Shown here in pieces: positions 25,071-34,200 of a stretch of 64,000 bases of DNA. Within the stretch, counting starts at the first letter, position 1, and each line of letters starts with the position of its first letter. This DNA comes from Acetobacterium woodii (GTDB lineage Bacteria; Bacillota; Clostridia; Eubacteriales; Eubacteriaceae): positions 1 through 64,000 of the forward strand of contig JACQZP010000031.1 of assembly GCA_016213825.1 (NCBI GenBank), in the 5' to 3' direction. Both the position numbers and the translations under genes were made by a program. Below the pieces are notes generated by a model that had not been told where the DNA came from, ran no database searches, and saw only the letters and a list, made by a program, of their open reading frames with translations.

Positions 25071-27101
25071 ATGCAGTTGTTTTATACCTTGCTGACAATA
25101 GTTTTTGTAATAATGGGCATCATCCTGTTCCTATGGCTTATCGGATTCCGGATCGTTCCCAATAATAAAATTGCTGTCATTGAAAAATGGTGGTCGCGAA
25201 AAGGTTCACTGGATATGCAGATTATTGCCCTCAATGGCGAAGCGGGCTATCAGCCCCAGGTCATTCGAGGCGGGATTCATTTTTTGACACCGCTGATGTA
25301 TCGGGTTCATATTTCACCCCTGGTTACCGTTCCCCAGGGACAGATTGCCTATGTCTTCGCCAGGGACGGCGAGCCGCTGGAGCCCATCCAGACCTTGGGT
25401 AAAATTATTCCTGAGTGCAACAACTTTCAGGATGCCCGGGATTTCTTGCTTAACGGTGGACAGCGGGGTCCTCAACGAGGCATTATTCGGGAAGGAACCT
25501 ATGCATTTAATTTGGCCCAGTTTATTATTATCACCGAGGATAAGATCTATTACCAGCCGATGGGTACGAAAGCCGAAGAAGCGACGATTATGAATATGGC
25601 TACTTTGTTAAAAGATCGTAATGGCTTTACTCCGATCGTCATCAAGGGGACCGATGACAAGGTGGGAATTGTGACCGTTCACGATGGACTGTCATTAACC
25701 AAGGATGATATTATCGCACCGGCAGTGGGCAATGATCCATCGCAGGCGGAAATATATCATAATAATTTTCAGGATCCCGAAAAATTCCTCAAGGCCGGCG
25801 GTTTTAGAGGCCGACAGTATCAGGTACTGGTGGAAGGAACCTATTTCATCAATCGCTTTTTTGCCACGGTGGAATTAATTGAAAAAACGATTATTGATGT
25901 TGGTTACGTTGGGGTAGTGGTATCCTATATTGGTCCCAAAGGGGTGGATTCAACTGGAGTCGATTATAAGCATGGCGAGCTGGTTGAAAAAGGGTACCGG
26001 GGAGTTTGGGGGGAACCGTTGATGCCCGGTAAATATGCGTTTAATACCTATGCCGGAAAAATAATCTGGATTCCCACGACCAATATTATTCTCAAATGGA
26101 TCAGTAATCAGACTGGTTTTCATAAATTCGATGAAAATCTGAAAGAAGTCAGTCTAATTACCAAAGATGCGTTCGAGCCATCCCTGCCGTTATCGGTGGT
26201 TATGCACATTGATTATCGAAAGGCACCGCTGGTGATTCAGCGGTTTGGCGATGTCAAGATGCTGGTGGATCAGACTTTGGATCCGATGGTGTCTGCGTAT
26301 TTCAAAAATATCGGTCAGACCAAAACCCTGATTCAGCTGATTCAGGATCGAAATGAAATTCAGGGGATTGCCTCCAGCGAGATGAAAGCAAAATTTGAAC
26401 ATTATAATCTGGAACTGGAGGAAGTTCTGATCGGAACACCGGCGGCATCAGCCACTGATGATAAGATTGAGATTATTTTAACGCAACTCCGGTCAAGACA
26501 GATAGCCATCGAAGAAATTGAAACCTATACTCAACAGGAAAAGGCCGCTGGCAAAGAAAAAGAATTAAGAGAAGCCGAATCCAAAGCCATGCAGCAGAAG
26601 ATGCTCACCGAGTCGGATATTAATATTCAGATTCAGAGTAACGTCGGTAAAGCGGATTACCAACGTTCCCTCCAGGAAGCTGCCAAGATCAAAGCCCTGG
26701 CTGAGGCGGAAGCCGAAAAAGAAGCCCGAGTCGGAATTGGTAAAGCCATTGCTATTGATGAGCAGGTTAAGGCCTATGGCGGTCCAGAGTATCAGGTTGT
26801 CCAGGACGTAATGACCAAGTTCACCGCAGCAATTGAAAAAGCGAAAATCGATATTGTTCCCAAAACCGTTATGAGTATGGGCGGGCGAGAAGGCCAGAAC
26901 AGTTCCTTCAATGCCTTTGAAATGCTGATTGATCTGTTAATCAGTGAAAAGCTTGGGGTTGACCTAAATCCGGACGGTAAAGTGGATGATCCCCGGGCTA
27001 AACAGATAAAAGAATCTATCCTGAGGGGCATGGAACAGAAATTGGAAAAAGAACCAGTTGTGCCCCCGGAGAATTTGGAAAAACAAGAACAACCGAAATA
27101 G
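25071..27101 (+). CDS. SPFH/band-7 domain membrane protein (flotillin-like)
   Basis: This 676-residue protein has one N-terminal membrane segment (about 4-26), SPFH/band-7 regions (VPNNKIAVIEKWWSRKG; VGYVGVVVSYIGPKG; SLPLSVVMHIDYRKAPLVIQ) and a long alanine/glutamate-rich coiled coil at about 460-570 (QQEKAAGKEKELREAESKAM). This is the layout of flotillin-like scaffold proteins that organise membrane microdomains. A repeated element (FQDARDFLLNGGQRG and FQDPEKFLKAGGFRG) within the N-terminal half suggests an internal duplication. No NfeD-type partner is adjacent. GAGG precedes the ATG. Confidence 0.82.
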   Translation: MQLFYTLLTIVFVIMGIILFLWLIGFRIVPNNKIAVIEKWWSRKGSLDMQIIALNGEAGYQPQVIRGGIHFLTPLMYRVHISPLVTVPQGQIAYVFARDGEPLEPIQTLGKIIPECNNFQDARDFLLNGGQRGPQRGIIREGTYAFNLAQFIIITEDKIYYQPMGTKAEEATIMNMATLLKDRNGFTPIVIKGTDDKVGIVTVHDGLSLTKDDIIAPAVGNDPSQAEIYHNNFQDPEKFLKAGGFRGRQYQVLVEGTYFINRFFATVELIEKTIIDVGYVGVVVSYIGPKGVDSTGVDYKHGELVEKGYRGVWGEPLMPGKYAFNTYAGKIIWIPTTNIILKWISNQTGFHKFDENLKEVSLITKDAFEPSLPLSVVMHIDYRKAPLVIQRFGDVKMLVDQTLDPMVSAYFKNIGQTKTLIQLIQDRNEIQGIASSEMKAKFEHYNLELEEVLIGTPAASATDDKIEIILTQLRSRQIAIEEIETYTQQEKAAGKEKELREAESKAMQQKMLTESDINIQIQSNVGKADYQRSLQEAAKIKALAEAEAEKEARVGIGKAIAIDEQVKAYGGPEYQVVQDVMTKFTAAIEKAKIDIVPKTVMSMGGREGQNSSFNAFEMLIDLLISEKLGVDLNPDGKVDDPRAKQIKESILRGMEQKLEKEPVVPPENLEKQEQPK

Positions 27102-27119
27102 ACCATTTTTAAGATGAGA

Positions 27120-27160
27120 TCAAAAAGAACCTGTCAGGATAACTGGCAGGTTCTTGTGGT
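27120..27160 (+). terminator. Terminator after the SPFH gene
   Basis: AAGAACCTGTCAG and CTGGCAGGTTCTT pair with few mismatches between converging genes. T-rich sequence after it is short. Confidence 0.6.
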
Positions 27161-27180
27161 TGCGCAAGGGAGTTGAAGTC

Positions 27181-29076
27181 CTAAACCGGCTCTTCAAGGG
27201 TGGTTTCAGCCAGATAGGTTGCCTGATTTCGGCCATTTGACTTGGCATGATACAGGGCTTTATCGGCGATCTTAACTAAATCTTCATGTCTGGAATGTTG
27301 GCTTGGCAGCAGGGTTGAAACGCCGATACTAACCGTGATGCAATTCTTGACTAAAGAGCCTTCGTGAGGAATGGCCAGAGCTTCGATTTTTTTCAAAAAC
27401 AGATCGGCAATTTTCAGGGCATCCTCTTTTCCGGTTTCGGAAAGAAGGACGACAAACTCTTCACCGCCGTAGCGAACAGCCATATCCGATGAATGCGTTA
27501 AGGATGACTTGAGCGTTTCAGCTATTTTTATCAGGCATTCATCACCAGCTACATGACCATACAAATCGTTATAGTTTTTAAAATAATCGACATCAATAAA
27601 CAGCAGAGAAATGGGCTTTTGATGATTTAAACAGCGCTGCCATTCCAGCCCTACGGTTTCTTTGTACTTTCGTCGGTTCCATAAACCGGTCAGCGGATCG
27701 TTCAGCGAGAGTCGTTGAAGCTCCTGATTAATCTGTTCCAATTCAAGATTTTGCTGTTCTACTTTTTTATTGGATTCAGATAGTTCTTTTGTCCGTTGAA
27801 GCACCAGATCATCCAGATGATCATTCAGTTCTGTCAGTTTCTCTCCCATCACGGTTCGGTACTCCAGGGATTCTGAAAAGTTCTTGGCCAGCAAAAACGA
27901 ATAAAGAACAGCAAAAACCAGCTGACCGGTGGAACTGTTGGCGTCACCCTGAAAGATCATTCTTAATATGAGCGGCCAGCTGTCATCGATCCACACGCTT
28001 AGGGTGATAATATCGATGAAACAGGTTGATACTAAAACCAGCCCGCCCAGGACGATCAGCCAGCTGTCTTTTTCCTTATGTATGGCGATCTTTATAAGCT
28101 GGATGACCAGATAGCCGATCATAAAAATCGTCCAGATCTGATAGAAGGGGTTGATAACTGAAAATATCCAGGTTGGAGTAAAAAGAACCACCATTGCATA
28201 GCCTAAGGCAATAAATTGAGTCAGTTTGACAACACGTATATGAAAATACCCAGGCAAAACCGATTTGAAAAACATCATGATCAGCGGTACCCCCAGATAA
28301 TAGGTCAAGGTCTGGATTTTATAAACAAATTCAAAGTCGCAGTTTGGGAAAAGTGCGAACAAGAATGCTTCCCCGATAAATAAGGTTCTGACGGCTACCA
28401 GTATGCAAAAGAGGCCAAAGTATAACGGAGCAGGATCTTTTCGTCTAAAGAAAAATAAAGCCAGATGATAAATGCCCATCATCATCAACGCGCCAAAAAG
28501 GAAGAGCTCATAGGCAATCCCATTATAACGCAGGGCCAGGAGTTGAACTTCCCCGCCAAGTTGGATGCTGTTAAGCAGTCCGCCACTGGGCCGGTAAAAA
28601 TTGGAGATCTGCAGAACGATCTCATTTTCACCCTGGAGTGCGTCAAACGAAGCGACTTGGGGCAGATACTGGGGAATCATGGTGTCTCTGGTTTGACCAA
28701 TGGTTCCGGCGGTGGCAATCAGCTTGCCGTTGGCCCAAAGCTTATAAGCGGTACGGACTTTGGGGATCTTCAGCGCCAGAATTTCATTTTCGGAACTGAT
28801 AAAGGTCAAATGGTAGGTTGCGTATCCGGCGCCGGGAATTGATTCACCGTCGATTTCATATTTATTCCAGGAGGAAGGGAATGAGACATAACCAATGAGT
28901 TTGCCCTGTTCCATGTTGGTCGGTTCCAGAAGTTGATTCCAATAGAACGACCATTCTCCATCTAAAGGAACGATCTCATTTTTTATATCATATTGACTTA
29001 AATCAAGAAGACCATTTTTGGCAGTTTGCTGAGGTTCTGAACTTTGATTGGAGCATCCTCCCCAGAAGGGCAGCAT
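27181..29076 (-). CDS. 7TMR-DISM sensor diguanylate cyclase (GGDEF)
   Basis: This protein of about 631 residues makes cyclic di-GMP. It has an extracellular 7TMR-DISM-type beta-sandwich (about 20-170), seven membrane segments (about 185-385), a coiled coil (LSESNKKVEQQNLELEQINQ) and a GGDEF domain (about 460-625) whose active loop is GGEEF in RYGGEEFVVLL. The ATG at 29074-29076 leaves MLPFWGGC, a lipobox without the usual basic start. Reading 13 codons further upstream adds a perfect basic-hydrophobic signal, but the codon six bases after AAAGGAGG is ATA (29113-29115). The true start may therefore be a rare AUA codon, or a sequence variant of ATG. Confidence 0.88.
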   Translation of the reverse strand: MLPFWGGCSNQSSEPQQTAKNGLLDLSQYDIKNEIVPLDGEWSFYWNQLLEPTNMEQGKLIGYVSFPSSWNKYEIDGESIPGAGYATYHLTFISSENEILALKIPKVRTAYKLWANGKLIATAGTIGQTRDTMIPQYLPQVASFDALQGENEIVLQISNFYRPSGGLLNSIQLGGEVQLLALRYNGIAYELFLFGALMMMGIYHLALFFFRRKDPAPLYFGLFCILVAVRTLFIGEAFLFALFPNCDFEFVYKIQTLTYYLGVPLIMMFFKSVLPGYFHIRVVKLTQFIALGYAMVVLFTPTWIFSVINPFYQIWTIFMIGYLVIQLIKIAIHKEKDSWLIVLGGLVLVSTCFIDIITLSVWIDDSWPLILRMIFQGDANSSTGQLVFAVLYSFLLAKNFSESLEYRTVMGEKLTELNDHLDDLVLQRTKELSESNKKVEQQNLELEQINQELQRLSLNDPLTGLWNRRKYKETVGLEWQRCLNHQKPISLLFIDVDYFKNYNDLYGHVAGDECLIKIAETLKSSLTHSSDMAVRYGGEEFVVLLSETGKEDALKIADLFLKKIEALAIPHEGSLVKNCITVSIGVSTLLPSQHSRHEDLVKIADKALYHAKSNGRNQATYLAETTLEEPV

Positions 29077-29115
29077 CAGTATGATAATGATTAGCAGTAT
29101 TCTCCGTTTGAATAT

Positions 29116-29562
29116 GGAAAGCCTCCTTTCAGGTGGAATTAATGTGATGTTGATAAGCTACGAGGTTATATCACTAAATCCCAAAATAGTAGTTGGTTTT
29201 TAATGGTGCGATGGTAGATAAAAACAGTGCTCAGGATCGATAGCATTAAAAAGTTATCAGGAAGTCGGTTTTTCTCGCGAACTCCATATGAGAAGACATT
29301 GCTCAGGAATTAATTTTGCATTAAAAGAATAAAAAGCCGAGAATTAATCGTTGTCAATAACATCATTTGCAATGACAGTCCAAATTCATTATACAGCATG
29401 AATATCGCACCGTCCAGTTGAGATTTTATGTTTTTCTGGATTGCGATGTTCCGGGTTAATGGCGTATTTTTAGTGAAAAAATTTCTGAGATCAACCGGAA
29501 AAGATGGATGTGAAACATGAAAAAAATAATGACCGGAAATTGAAGGTGGGAACAGGATACCT
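29116..29562. other. Non-coding stretch between cyclase and chemoreceptor genes
   Basis: No open frame with a ribosome site is seen in these 447 bases. The cyclase ribosome site (AAAGGAGG on the minus strand) is at 29122-29129. Confidence 0.5.
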
Positions 29563-29599
29563 TAAAAAAGAAAAGACTGGCGGCATGAGGCAACCAGTC
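29563..29599 (-). terminator. Terminator of the chemoreceptor gene
   Basis: On the minus strand GACTGG (29594-29599 side) pairs with CCAGTC (29575-29580 side), followed by TTTTCTTTTTT. Confidence 0.65.
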
Positions 29600-29645
29600 C
29601 TGGAGAAATTATATTGAAAGCTGGTTTGATCCGAGCGTTTTTAGT

Positions 29646-31160
29646 TTATCCCAAGACAAGATCACCAATCAGTACCCCCACGATTTGGTTGGATCCCGAT
29701 CTTACCGGCACCGCAACAGCGATACAATAACTGTTTGTATCCGAAGAAACATAGGGCTCGGATTGATAGTCATTCCCGATAATGGCTTCTTTAAAATAAG
29801 GGCGGTGGGCAAAACTGACATAAACGTCCTGTTCTTTGTAATCCAGAGTGATGGCCTTTCGCAATCCATCCTTTTGGATCAGCCCGAACAGTTCAAAGGA
29901 AGGGTCGTTTTTGACTGCTTCAAGCAGTAGTGGTGTACAATCCCGATAGGACATTGTAGCAAAGATCTTATTTTGGGCTAATTCCCGGAGGGTGACAAAA
30001 GCATTATCAATGTATTTTTGAATTTCCGGGGTGATCTCATAATTTTTGGCAAATTGAGCAATCTGACGTTTTAAATTTATATTCATGCCGATGAGCCCCT
30101 TAATGGATTTCATCATCAGATTCTGAGCGACCAACTGATCATCTGAAGAGGCAGCCAATTCTTCGGTTGTGGCGGTGGTTTTTTGTGAGGAAGAAGCGAT
30201 TTCTTCGATGATGTTTTGAATATTCAGTATTTCCTGGTTCTGATGTTCAATTATTTTGTTAATCTCTTTAACAGAATCCAGGGTTTCAGCACTTTGATCA
30301 TGGATTGTTCGTAAATTGTCACCGGTTAGATGAGAGGCTTCAATGTTTTTGTTGATAACCTCAACTTCCAGATTCATTTGGGAAGAAATGCTGGAAATTT
30401 TCCCAGTGATATTATCAATAATCGTGCGTATTTCTTCGGATTGTTTGGATGTTTCAGAGGCCAACCGTCGCATTTCATTAGCGATGACCGAAAACCCCAG
30501 CCCGTTTGAATTTGCCCTTTCGGCTTCGATTGAAGCGTTAAAGGACAGCAGATGAGTGGTTCGGCTGATGGAATAAACACCATCTGAAATACTCTGAATT
30601 TTCTTGATGCTTTCATTGAGTTCATTGAAATCAAGAGCCAGATTCTTGTTTGAACCTGCAGATTCATTGAGTTTGCTGATCAACTCTTCGTACATTTCAA
30701 TACTCTGCTCTACGGTGTTCATCATCGAAGAGGCCGAATCTTCGATCTGGTTACCGCTATGGACTACTTCTTTAAATTCGTCCACGATCTCATGAATGAT
30801 GTTTTGGGAACGAACGGTCCCTTTCATCTGTTCAGACATATCCAAAGAAATATCATTGATAGCCGAGTTTGCGGTAGCAATAGTCGTTTTTACGCTTTCG
30901 GAGTTTTCCAGCAGTTCTTCATAACTGACGATCACTTTATCTGATGTAGTGGTCGTTTCATTGATGAATCCTCTGATTTTTAATAAAAACTGATTGATGC
31001 TTAAGCAGAGATCCTTGAAACCACTATTTTCATCAATATCAATTTTTTTTGTTAAATCTCCCTGAGTCATGCGATTGACATTTTTGACGATCTCCGATAG
31101 TCGTTGTTTGTCATCAATACTTTTGTCGGTCACTTTGGTCTCAAATATGTTAGTTGTCAT
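29646..31160 (-). CDS. Cytoplasmic methyl-accepting chemotaxis protein with C-terminal sensor domain
   Basis: This 504-residue chemoreceptor has no membrane segment. A short HAMP-like start (EIVKNVNRMTQGDLTKKIDI) is followed by the helical MCP signalling domain at about 90-345; the conserved hairpin tip is near FSVIANEMRRLASETSKQSE. The C-terminal part (about 370-504) looks like a Cache/PDC-type sensor (QDVYVSFAHRPYFKEAIIGN; AVAVPVRSGSNQIVGVLIGD), normally found N-terminal and outside the cell. Placed here it would sense a cytoplasmic ligand. AAGGATG precedes the start. No che genes are adjacent. The order of domains is the odd point. Confidence 0.85.
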   Translation of the reverse strand: MTTNIFETKVTDKSIDDKQRLSEIVKNVNRMTQGDLTKKIDIDENSGFKDLCLSINQFLLKIRGFINETTTTSDKVIVSYEELLENSESVKTTIATANSAINDISLDMSEQMKGTVRSQNIIHEIVDEFKEVVHSGNQIEDSASSMMNTVEQSIEMYEELISKLNESAGSNKNLALDFNELNESIKKIQSISDGVYSISRTTHLLSFNASIEAERANSNGLGFSVIANEMRRLASETSKQSEEIRTIIDNITGKISSISSQMNLEVEVINKNIEASHLTGDNLRTIHDQSAETLDSVKEINKIIEHQNQEILNIQNIIEEIASSSQKTTATTEELAASSDDQLVAQNLMMKSIKGLIGMNINLKRQIAQFAKNYEITPEIQKYIDNAFVTLRELAQNKIFATMSYRDCTPLLLEAVKNDPSFELFGLIQKDGLRKAITLDYKEQDVYVSFAHRPYFKEAIIGNDYQSEPYVSSDTNSYCIAVAVPVRSGSNQIVGVLIGDLVLG

Positions 31161-31466
31161 GATGTGTCATCCTTTCTGTGAGGGTCTTATCTTTAGAAAT
31201 AATCCAGTTGGCGACGCTTTTAATGTCATTCTTTTTATATATGATTAGTATGGTATTGATATAATACATTTGATTGCTTTATTTTTCAAGTTTTTTTTAA
31301 TATTAATAAACTAATAAAATCAAAGTGAAGATGAAAGGTGAACAGAAATTTCAGAAGAAAAAATGAATTTGGATGTTTGACTGCCTTTGTCGTGGTATAA
31401 ATGACTTGGTAAAATAATAAATTAGCCCGTTGAAATTTATATTATCATAGAAAATATTTAGGGATA
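31161..31466. other. Non-coding AT-rich stretch before the candidate small RNA
   Basis: No gene is supported. The chemoreceptor promoter should lie here on the minus strand but no convincing pair of boxes was seen. Confidence 0.4.
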
Positions 31467-31590
31467 TGTTATAATATAAAATCATCCAGAATAAGAAACT
31501 TTGAGTTGATACGACCTTCTCCGCAACCGATGAACAATGCATCACTGGATGTCGGATAAGCCTGTTACAAGGAGTAACGGGTTTTTGTTT
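31467..31590 (+). ncRNA. Candidate small RNA built on the two-hairpin element (copy E)
   Basis: TGTTATAAT at 31467-31475 is an extended -10 promoter. Transcription from about 31482 would give an RNA of about 105 bases. CATCCAG at the 5' end (31483-31489) can pair with CTGGATG (31545-31551), closing a long fold around the conserved CCTTCTCCGCAACC block. CCTGTTAC (31561-31568) and GTAACGGG (31574-31581) followed by TTTTTG form a terminator. It could instead be the leader of the DUF2284 gene at 31623, with the terminator as an attenuator. Confidence 0.4.
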
Positions 31591-31622
31591 TGGGTTAAAT
31601 CTATAATTGAGGTAATAAATTA

Positions 31623-32156
31623 ATGATAAAAAGAGAGACCATTGAAAAGAAAATCACCGAGTACCCGATATTTGAATATGCGTTTTTTGATCCGGCAGAA
31701 ATCAATTTTCGGCAGGCGGTCAGAACGATCTGCCAGATTGAATGTCCCCAATATGGCAAATCATGGTCCTGCCCACCGGCGGTGGGAACAGTGGAAGAAT
31801 GTGAGAACCGCTGTACAAGTTATGATCATGCGTTTATTTTCAGCACCATTTCGGAAGTCAGTGATATTCTCGATATGGACGAAATGCTTTCAACCAGAGG
31901 CGAACATATTCAGATTGTCGAGGAGATAAAAGATAATGTTTTTGGCGAACATGGCGATAAATTGATCCTTACGGCGGAATCCTGCGCCCTCTGTGACGAC
32001 TGTGCCTACCCGGATGGAGCCTGCCGACATGCTGATAAAATGTATCCTTGTGTTGAAAGTCATGCAATCTCGGTGACTGATATCTGTGAAAAGCATCAGC
32101 TGTCATTTATGAATGGCTATAATGTGATTACCTGGTTTGGGATGATACTTTTTTAA
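31623..32156 (+). CDS. DUF2284 metal-binding protein
   Basis: This 177-residue cytoplasmic protein has the cysteine pattern of DUF2284 proteins: CQIECPQYGKSWSCPP near 37-52, CENRC, then CALCDDCAYPDGACRHADKM and YPCVESHAISV. The cysteines should bind iron-sulfur or zinc. Family members are common in anaerobes and often lie near corrinoid methyltransferases, but no biochemical role is settled. No methyltransferase is adjacent here. Its start (ATG at 31623) has only a weak GAGG-like site, and it follows a two-hairpin terminator-like element by about 35 bases. Confidence 0.82.
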   Translation: MIKRETIEKKITEYPIFEYAFFDPAEINFRQAVRTICQIECPQYGKSWSCPPAVGTVEECENRCTSYDHAFIFSTISEVSDILDMDEMLSTRGEHIQIVEEIKDNVFGEHGDKLILTAESCALCDDCAYPDGACRHADKMYPCVESHAISVTDICEKHQLSFMNGYNVITWFGMILF

Positions 32157-32186
32157 AAAAATAAAATTATTCAATATAAAAAATTC

Positions 32187-32237
32187 AAGGCAATTGCGAA
32201 ACTAAGGGCGAAGCTCACGCAACTTTTGCAATTACTT
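32187..32237 (+). promoter_or_regulatory. Structured leader before the antiporter gene (riboswitch candidate)
   Basis: AAG and AATTGC (32187-32197) pair with GCAATT and CTT (32228-32237). Inside, GGGC-GAA-GCTC (32206-32216) forms a tight hairpin, and the unpaired segments GAAACTAA and ACGCAACTTTT flank it. The fold sits 31 bases before a cation/proton antiporter start and has no terminator, so translation control is more likely. Sodium riboswitches are known before such transporters; assignment to that class is a guess. Confidence 0.4.
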
Positions 32238-32268
32238 ATATAAAAATTTAATCAAGAGGTGATTTGTA

Positions 32269-33522
32269 ATGGTGGGAAATGTTGTAGAAATGGCAGATAA
32301 TCTGATGCGGATTTTTGCCATCATTATTTTTCTGGGAATTGTTTTAACACGAGTAAGTAAACGCGTCAATATACCGGATGTGGTATTGTATATTGCTGCA
32401 GGTATTATTATCGGACCGTCGGTCTTAAATATCATTGATTTCAGTGAATTTGCAGTAATCAATCAGGTGATCCTGGCGTTTGGAGCGGCCTATATACTAT
32501 TTGACGGTGGCAGAGAAATATCCCTTAAAGTTTTGAATGAAGTAAAGATAACCATCGGCCTGCTGGCAACTGTTGGGGTACTGATCTCGGCAGTTGTTAC
32601 CGGCTTCTTCGCTTGGCAGATATTGCATATTGATTTTATCTATGCACTGCTGTTGGGTGCTGTCATCGCATCAACAGATCCTTCAGTTTTAGTCCCATTA
32701 TTTAAAAATATGAACATCAGTCCTAAATTGAAACAGACCATCATCTCAGAATCCGCTTTTAATGATGCCGCGGGCGCAATTATTACCTTTGCCATCGTAG
32801 GAATAGCTGCTGGTGGCAGCTTTTCGGTGGGTGGAAGTCTCCTGGATCTTTTGAAAACAGCAGGCGGTGGAGTCCTGGTAGGCACAATTGTCGGTTACAT
32901 CGCCAATAAGCTGGTTTGTGAAGGTAAATTTGGCGTGTGCCGAGGATTTACAGCCGAGATGGCAATCGCTGCGGTCTTAGGTGCCTATGTCATTTCAGAG
33001 GCCATCGGGGTCAGTGGATTTATGGCTGCGTTCACAGTCGGCATGGTATGCGGAAATAAGCAGATTTTTAAACTCAAGGCGGCAGAAGATAGTCATGAAA
33101 TCCATGAAAAATTCAAAGATGTTACCATCTCAATCATCAGAATGATGATCTTTACCCTGTTGGGCGTGCAAATGAATTTCGAGATTATTTCACAGTATTG
33201 GGGAGCATCGCTACTCGTAATCTTAGCTTTTGTATTTCTGGCCAGACCGATTTCGGTATTGCTCACCGTGCCATTTGACAGAAAAGCCAAGTGGAATATC
33301 CGAGAAATTACTTATTTATGCTGGACCAGAGAAACCGGCGTTATTCCCGCCGCGCTGGCGGGCATGCTGATTACCATGAATATTCCCAATGCTGAGCTGA
33401 TTTCGGCAGTTACTTCGATGGCCATCATTATCACGCTAACCTTTCAGGCGAGTACCGCAAAATACTTCGCCAAGGTATTAAAGCTTGAGATTCAGCCGGA
33501 AAATAAAGTACGATCGAAGTGA
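32269..33522 (+). CDS. Cation:proton antiporter (CPA family)
   Basis: This 417-residue membrane protein has about 12 hydrophobic segments and CPA-type signatures, including LGAVIASTDPSVLVPLFKN (the ion-binding TDP/ND region; residues about 125-143) and ESAFNDAAGAIITF (about 160-173). It should exchange Na+ or K+ for protons, relevant in an organism that may use sodium gradients. AGAGGTGAT precedes the ATG. There is no C-terminal TrkA domain, unlike many Kef systems. A structured leader is upstream. The following gene at 33625 may be co-transcribed. Confidence 0.88.
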   Translation: MVGNVVEMADNLMRIFAIIIFLGIVLTRVSKRVNIPDVVLYIAAGIIIGPSVLNIIDFSEFAVINQVILAFGAAYILFDGGREISLKVLNEVKITIGLLATVGVLISAVVTGFFAWQILHIDFIYALLLGAVIASTDPSVLVPLFKNMNISPKLKQTIISESAFNDAAGAIITFAIVGIAAGGSFSVGGSLLDLLKTAGGGVLVGTIVGYIANKLVCEGKFGVCRGFTAEMAIAAVLGAYVISEAIGVSGFMAAFTVGMVCGNKQIFKLKAAEDSHEIHEKFKDVTISIIRMMIFTLLGVQMNFEIISQYWGASLLVILAFVFLARPISVLLTVPFDRKAKWNIREITYLCWTRETGVIPAALAGMLITMNIPNAELISAVTSMAIIITLTFQASTAKYFAKVLKLEIQPENKVRSK

Positions 33523-33624
33523 CGTGCTGTTTGTCAGCTTCGCATCGATGACTTAATGATGTCTGCGGACCAAGGCATTAAAAAAATTCTGATAGTGATA
33601 TTAAACAAAGAAAGCAGGAATCAA

Positions 33625-34107
33625 ATGGATTATTCATTTTTAGGAATTGAGAACAACCCGATCACCGTGTTTACGGTTGAAGATAAGGAAAAATATTTAG
33701 AAGATCCAAACGCAATCGATAAAGGGATTAAAGAATTGGTGGATGCGATCAATGCCATCGACGTATTTTTTACCATGAACGCCTGTCAGGGTTTTCTGAT
33801 CGAAGCCGAAAGGGACGACCATTGCCCGGAAACCTATGTGGATTTTTATGTGATTAATGAGCAGTACCAACTGGCCAGGATGCTGTTGGGATCGTTGGCC
33901 AGCAAATTTAATGCATTAATTAATTGCAAGGTGGTTTACGAAGCTGATTTTGATTTTATTTCAGAGGACGAGGTAGCGGCCAATGGGATGGTAAAGCTGC
34001 GACACAGCATTGAGATTTTTGAGTTGCCAGCGGATATGATGAAGACCACCTATGAGGAAATAGTCGGCCATATCAAAAAATTTGCCGAAGTAATCAATAA
34101 AAAATAA
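33625..34107 (+). CDS. Uncharacterised small acidic protein
   Basis: This 160-residue soluble protein was not recognised. The ATG at 33625 (AGGA six bases upstream) is preferred over one at 33556, which lacks a ribosome site. Notable residues are the segment FFTMNACQGFLIEAERDDHC followed by PETYVDFYVINEQYQL, with two Cys and one His that could bind a metal. Its centre loosely resembles small proteins of the TYW3 fold, but that is weak. It follows the antiporter on the same strand with a 102-base gap. Confidence 0.6.
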   Translation: MDYSFLGIENNPITVFTVEDKEKYLEDPNAIDKGIKELVDAINAIDVFFTMNACQGFLIEAERDDHCPETYVDFYVINEQYQLARMLLGSLASKFNALINCKVVYEADFDFISEDEVAANGMVKLRHSIEIFELPADMMKTTYEEIVGHIKKFAEVINKK

Positions 34108-34200
34108 AGTAAGGACTAATTGAGCGTGTATCAATAGATTACAGTTATTGGCAATGTAGATGTTTGAATTTGGAATATTTTGAAAGCAAGGGGAGAGCTG

